Positions 5,884-5,950 of a DNA stretch of 5,950 bases are shown one piece after another. This DNA comes from Neisseriaceae bacterium (GTDB lineage: Bacteria > Pseudomonadota > Gammaproteobacteria > Burkholderiales > Neisseriaceae), in assembly GCA_017989485.1 (NCBI GenBank), contig JAGNPU010000132.1, positions 1-5,950 on the forward strand, written 5' to 3'. Below the pieces are notes generated by a model. The model had not been told where the DNA came from, made no database searches, and worked only from the letters and a program-made list of their open reading frames with translations. How positions within the stretch are numbered: position 1 is the first letter of the stretch; every line of letters starts with the position of its first letter. The translations under genes were made by a program, and so were the position numbers.

Positions 5884-5950
5884 TTACACGGCAGCCAGCC
5901 AGGGCGCCACGCTGTCTAAGGCTTTGGCTAAGGCCGCCACGTCGGTGCCA
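5884..5950 (-). CDS. C-terminal end of an unidentified protein
   Basis: The last 21 codons before a TAA at 5884-5886 read GTDVAALAKALDSVAPWLAAV. The frame is supported by the terminator 19 nt downstream on the same strand and by an Ala/Leu-rich amphipathic composition typical of a closing helix. Such endings are common, for example in PLP-dependent aminotransferases and other catabolic enzymes, but no family can be named from 21 residues. The rest of the gene lies beyond the right edge. Confidence 0.7.
   Translation of the reverse strand, partial: GTDVAALAKALDSVAPWLAAV

Noticed and set aside
1..5950. CRISPR array, insertion sequence, tRNA, rRNA or phage module.
   Set aside because: No regularly spaced repeats, terminal inverted repeats with a transposase, or RNA-gene signatures were seen on either strand.

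Overview
The window looks like accessory catabolic DNA from a proteobacterium, probably a gammaproteobacterium. Reasons: moderate GC, purine-rich Shine-Dalgarno sites before every recognised gene, an AraC/XylS regulator of the FeaR-like type, and an adjacent hydantoinase/oxoprolinase gene pair. I cannot name the genus. Every gene I can support lies on the minus strand, so genetic order runs from the right edge to the left.

Right to left. (1) 5884-5950 is the C-terminal tail of an unidentified gene, closed by a strong rho-independent terminator (5830-5864). (2) 5640-5829 is the leader and promoter region of the next operon. It holds a perfect 8-bp stem (5781-5804) and a direct repeat of AAGCCTAT. 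(3) 3882-5639 and 1770-3848 are hyuB and hyuA, a two-gene operon with a 33-bp gap. They encode the two subunits of an ATP-dependent hydantoinase/oxoprolinase-family enzyme, the family that includes N-methylhydantoinase, 5-oxoprolinase, caprolactamase and the acetone/acetophenone carboxylases. (4) 1718-1759 is a perfect 14-bp inverted repeat just after hyuA, which may also hold the promoter for the next gene. (5) 630-1586 is an AraC-family activator with an AraC_binding_2-type sensor domain, the likely regulator of hyuBA. (6) 313-629 has no gene I can support. (7) 109-312 is an AT-rich, palindrome-dense control region followed by a 33-codon leader ORF that overlaps the next start codon by one base. 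(8) 1-109 is the N-terminus of an MFS transporter running off the left edge.

A plausible reading is a small uptake-and-degradation locus. The MFS protein would move a substrate or product. HyuAB would open a cyclic amide/imide ring, or carboxylate a ketone, at the expense of ATP. The AraC protein would sense the compound. The substrate cannot be read from sequence. The CDS starts for araC and hyuB are set by Shine-Dalgarno position and are shorter than the longest open frames. I found no CRISPR, insertion sequence, tRNA or rRNA. The best leads are regulatory: the MFS leader ORF with its three-copy TACGAG repeat, the AAGCCTAT repeat before hyuB, and the terminator/promoter overlap before araC.
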